Assembly: GCA_947177005.1 (NCBI GenBank)
Contig: CAMWSZ010000126.1
Location: 1 to 7,838, forward strand
Reading direction: 5' to 3'
Length of the DNA: 7,838 bases
Source of the DNA: an uncultured Clostridia bacterium
GTDB taxonomy: Bacteria > Bacillota > Clostridia > Oscillospirales > Oscillospiraceae
The notes under the pieces were generated by a model. That model ran no database searches, was not told the DNA's origin, and worked only from the letters and a program-made list of their open reading frames with translations. The position numbers were made by a program, and so were the translations under genes. This document shows positions 7,042-7,838 of the stretch, one piece after another. Each line of letters starts with the position of its first letter. The first letter of the stretch is position 1.

Positions 7042-7081
7042 GCCCCCTATGTAGTTAATTTTCTACATAGGGGGCGTTTTT
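7042..7081 (+). terminator. Strong intrinsic terminator of the MORN/HEPN operon
   Basis: The arms 7042-7054 and 7063-7075 form a perfect 13-bp stem (GCCCCCTATGTAG and its complement) with an 8-base loop, followed by G and five T at 7077-7081. It lies 35 bases after the HEPN-like gene's stop codon and isolates the operon from what follows. Confidence 0.95.
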
Positions 7082-7086
7082 GTTTG

Positions 7087-7319
7087 TTATTCGTCTTTGC
7101 TCCCATTGGAAGCATCTTCTTCTGCCGCAAGATATACATTCAAGGCATTCCTATGCAGGCCGATAAACCGTTCCCGCAGGCTGGCTGAAGGATTTCGGCA
7201 TCCACGCCGAACTTGAAGAAATAGAATTCCGCCTGCGCCGCAGTGCATCGAAAAACGAAAATGTTATTCTCCGGTCCAATCTTCTCGACAAGCTTAGGGC
7301 GAAGATGCAATTGCCGCCG
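7087..7319 (-). pseudogene. Frameshifted C-terminal remnant of a WYL-domain transcriptional regulator
   Basis: On the minus strand one frame (about 7319 to 7185) reads HLRPKLVEKIGPENN, then FVFRCTAAQAEFYFFKFGVD and AEILQ. A second frame then continues with SLRERFIGLHRNALNVYL and ends in a TAA at 7089-7087. Joined across one missing base at 7183-7184, where Gln is followed by CC instead of a full proline codon, this gives F-G-V-D-A-E-I-L-Q-P-S-L-R-E-R-F. That matches the usual end of WYL-domain regulators (FGxDAEVLxPxxLRE). WYL proteins are DNA-binding regulators that sense ligands, often next to defence or mobile genes. The N-terminal HTH and most of the WYL fold are absent, and the similarity fades near 7319 just before the recombinase gene. 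Identification is from motif memory only. A 49-codon plus-strand frame across the same bases is the alternative and looks less protein-like. Confidence 0.5.
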
Positions 7320-7375
7320 GTATTTTATCTTTAGTAGTAGAATTGGTTCTATCTTACAAGAAAGAGGGCAAAGTT

Positions 7376-7838
7376 ATGGCAAACATAAGTTCTGTTTATG
7401 GCTATGTACGGGTATCTACCCAGCTACAGAACGAAGCGCGGCAGATGGCGGCTATGAGGGATTTCGGCGTACCGAACAAAAATATTGTCGTCGAAAAGCA
7501 ATCCGGAAAAAATTTTGAGCGGCCCCATTATCAAAAGCTGGTCAAAAAGCTGCGACCGAAGGATGTGCTGGTAATCCAAAGTATTGACCGGCTGGGACGA
7601 AACTATACCGAAACATTGGAGCAGTGGCGGTACATCACCCAGAAGAAAAAAGCGGCTATCGTTGTACTGGATATGCCTCTGCTGGACACGCGCGGCGGGG
7701 ACTCCCGAGATCTAATGGGCCAATTCATTGCGGATCTCGTGCTACAAATTCTCAGCTATGTAGCGGAACGGGAGCGGGAAACGATCCGGCAACGGCAAGC
7801 AGAAGGAATCGCAGCAGCAAAAGAACGCGGGGTACAAT
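7376..7838 (+). CDS. Serine recombinase (resolvase/invertase family), 3' end outside the window
   Basis: Site-specific DNA recombinase using a serine nucleophile, found in transposons, integrative elements and invertible switches. The ATG at 7376 is preceded by GAGGG at about 7364-7368. The first 154 residues are present and cover the whole catalytic domain. Visible motifs are YGYVRVST with Arg12 and nucleophile Ser14, SGKNFERP (43-50), and SIDRLGRN with Arg72 and Arg75 (69-76). Then come MGQFIADLVLQILSYVAERE, the start of the long E helix, and AEGIAAAKERGV, which normally precedes the DNA-binding tail. This layout fits a small resolvase/invertase of about 190-200 residues or the front of a longer recombinase; the missing C-terminus would decide. 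Its target site cannot be seen. It sits beside a truncated regulator remnant, consistent with an element boundary here. Confidence 0.92.
   Translation, partial: MANISSVYGYVRVSTQLQNEARQMAAMRDFGVPNKNIVVEKQSGKNFERPHYQKLVKKLRPKDVLVIQSIDRLGRNYTETLEQWRYITQKKKAAIVVLDMPLLDTRGGDSRDLMGQFIADLVLQILSYVAERERETIRQRQAEGIAAAKERGVQ

Noticed and set aside
7243..7518. Plus-strand frame of 91 codons overlapping the recombinase start
   Set aside because: The recombinase in another frame over the same bases has full family motifs; this one has none.

Overview
The window looks like a chromosomal accessory region of a Gram-positive clostridial bacterium of moderate GC content, possibly of the Oscillospiraceae type. 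The evidence is the strong AGGAG-type ribosome binding sites, a surface protein with three S-layer homology (SLH) domains, a clostridial-style MATE exporter, and U-tract intrinsic terminators. The taxon is inferred from this style, not from a marker gene.

Layout. Positions 1-986 hold an aldo/keto reductase whose first residues lie outside the window. It is followed 25 bases later by a gene for an SLH-flavodoxin fusion, whose natural start is interrupted by an in-frame stop in the signal peptide. A strong terminator (2192-2227) closes this pair. A complete MATE-family exporter follows (2249-3646). The gap at 3647-4077 is not empty. It holds a candidate structured RNA of about 200 nt (a three-way junction plus a possible pseudoknot, ending in a terminator hairpin), then a good sigma-A-type promoter and a leader with an inverted repeat.

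That promoter appears to drive a two-gene operon (4078-7006) with a 4-base intergenic gap. The first gene encodes a single-pass membrane protein with eight MORN-like repeats in exact 29-residue register. The second encodes a 561-residue protein with a helical N-terminus, a long coiled-coil-like centre and a C-terminal HEPN-like domain carrying an R-N-x3-H motif. A perfect 13-bp terminator ends the operon. The pair resembles a sensor plus effector module, possibly a defence or stress system, but this is inference from architecture only. It is the most interesting item in the window.

Downstream, 7087-7319 on the minus strand carries what looks like the frameshifted C-terminal remnant of a WYL-domain regulator. 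It is cut off next to a small serine recombinase (7376 to the window end, incomplete). The broken gene and the recombinase suggest that the right side of the window has been remodelled by a mobile element.
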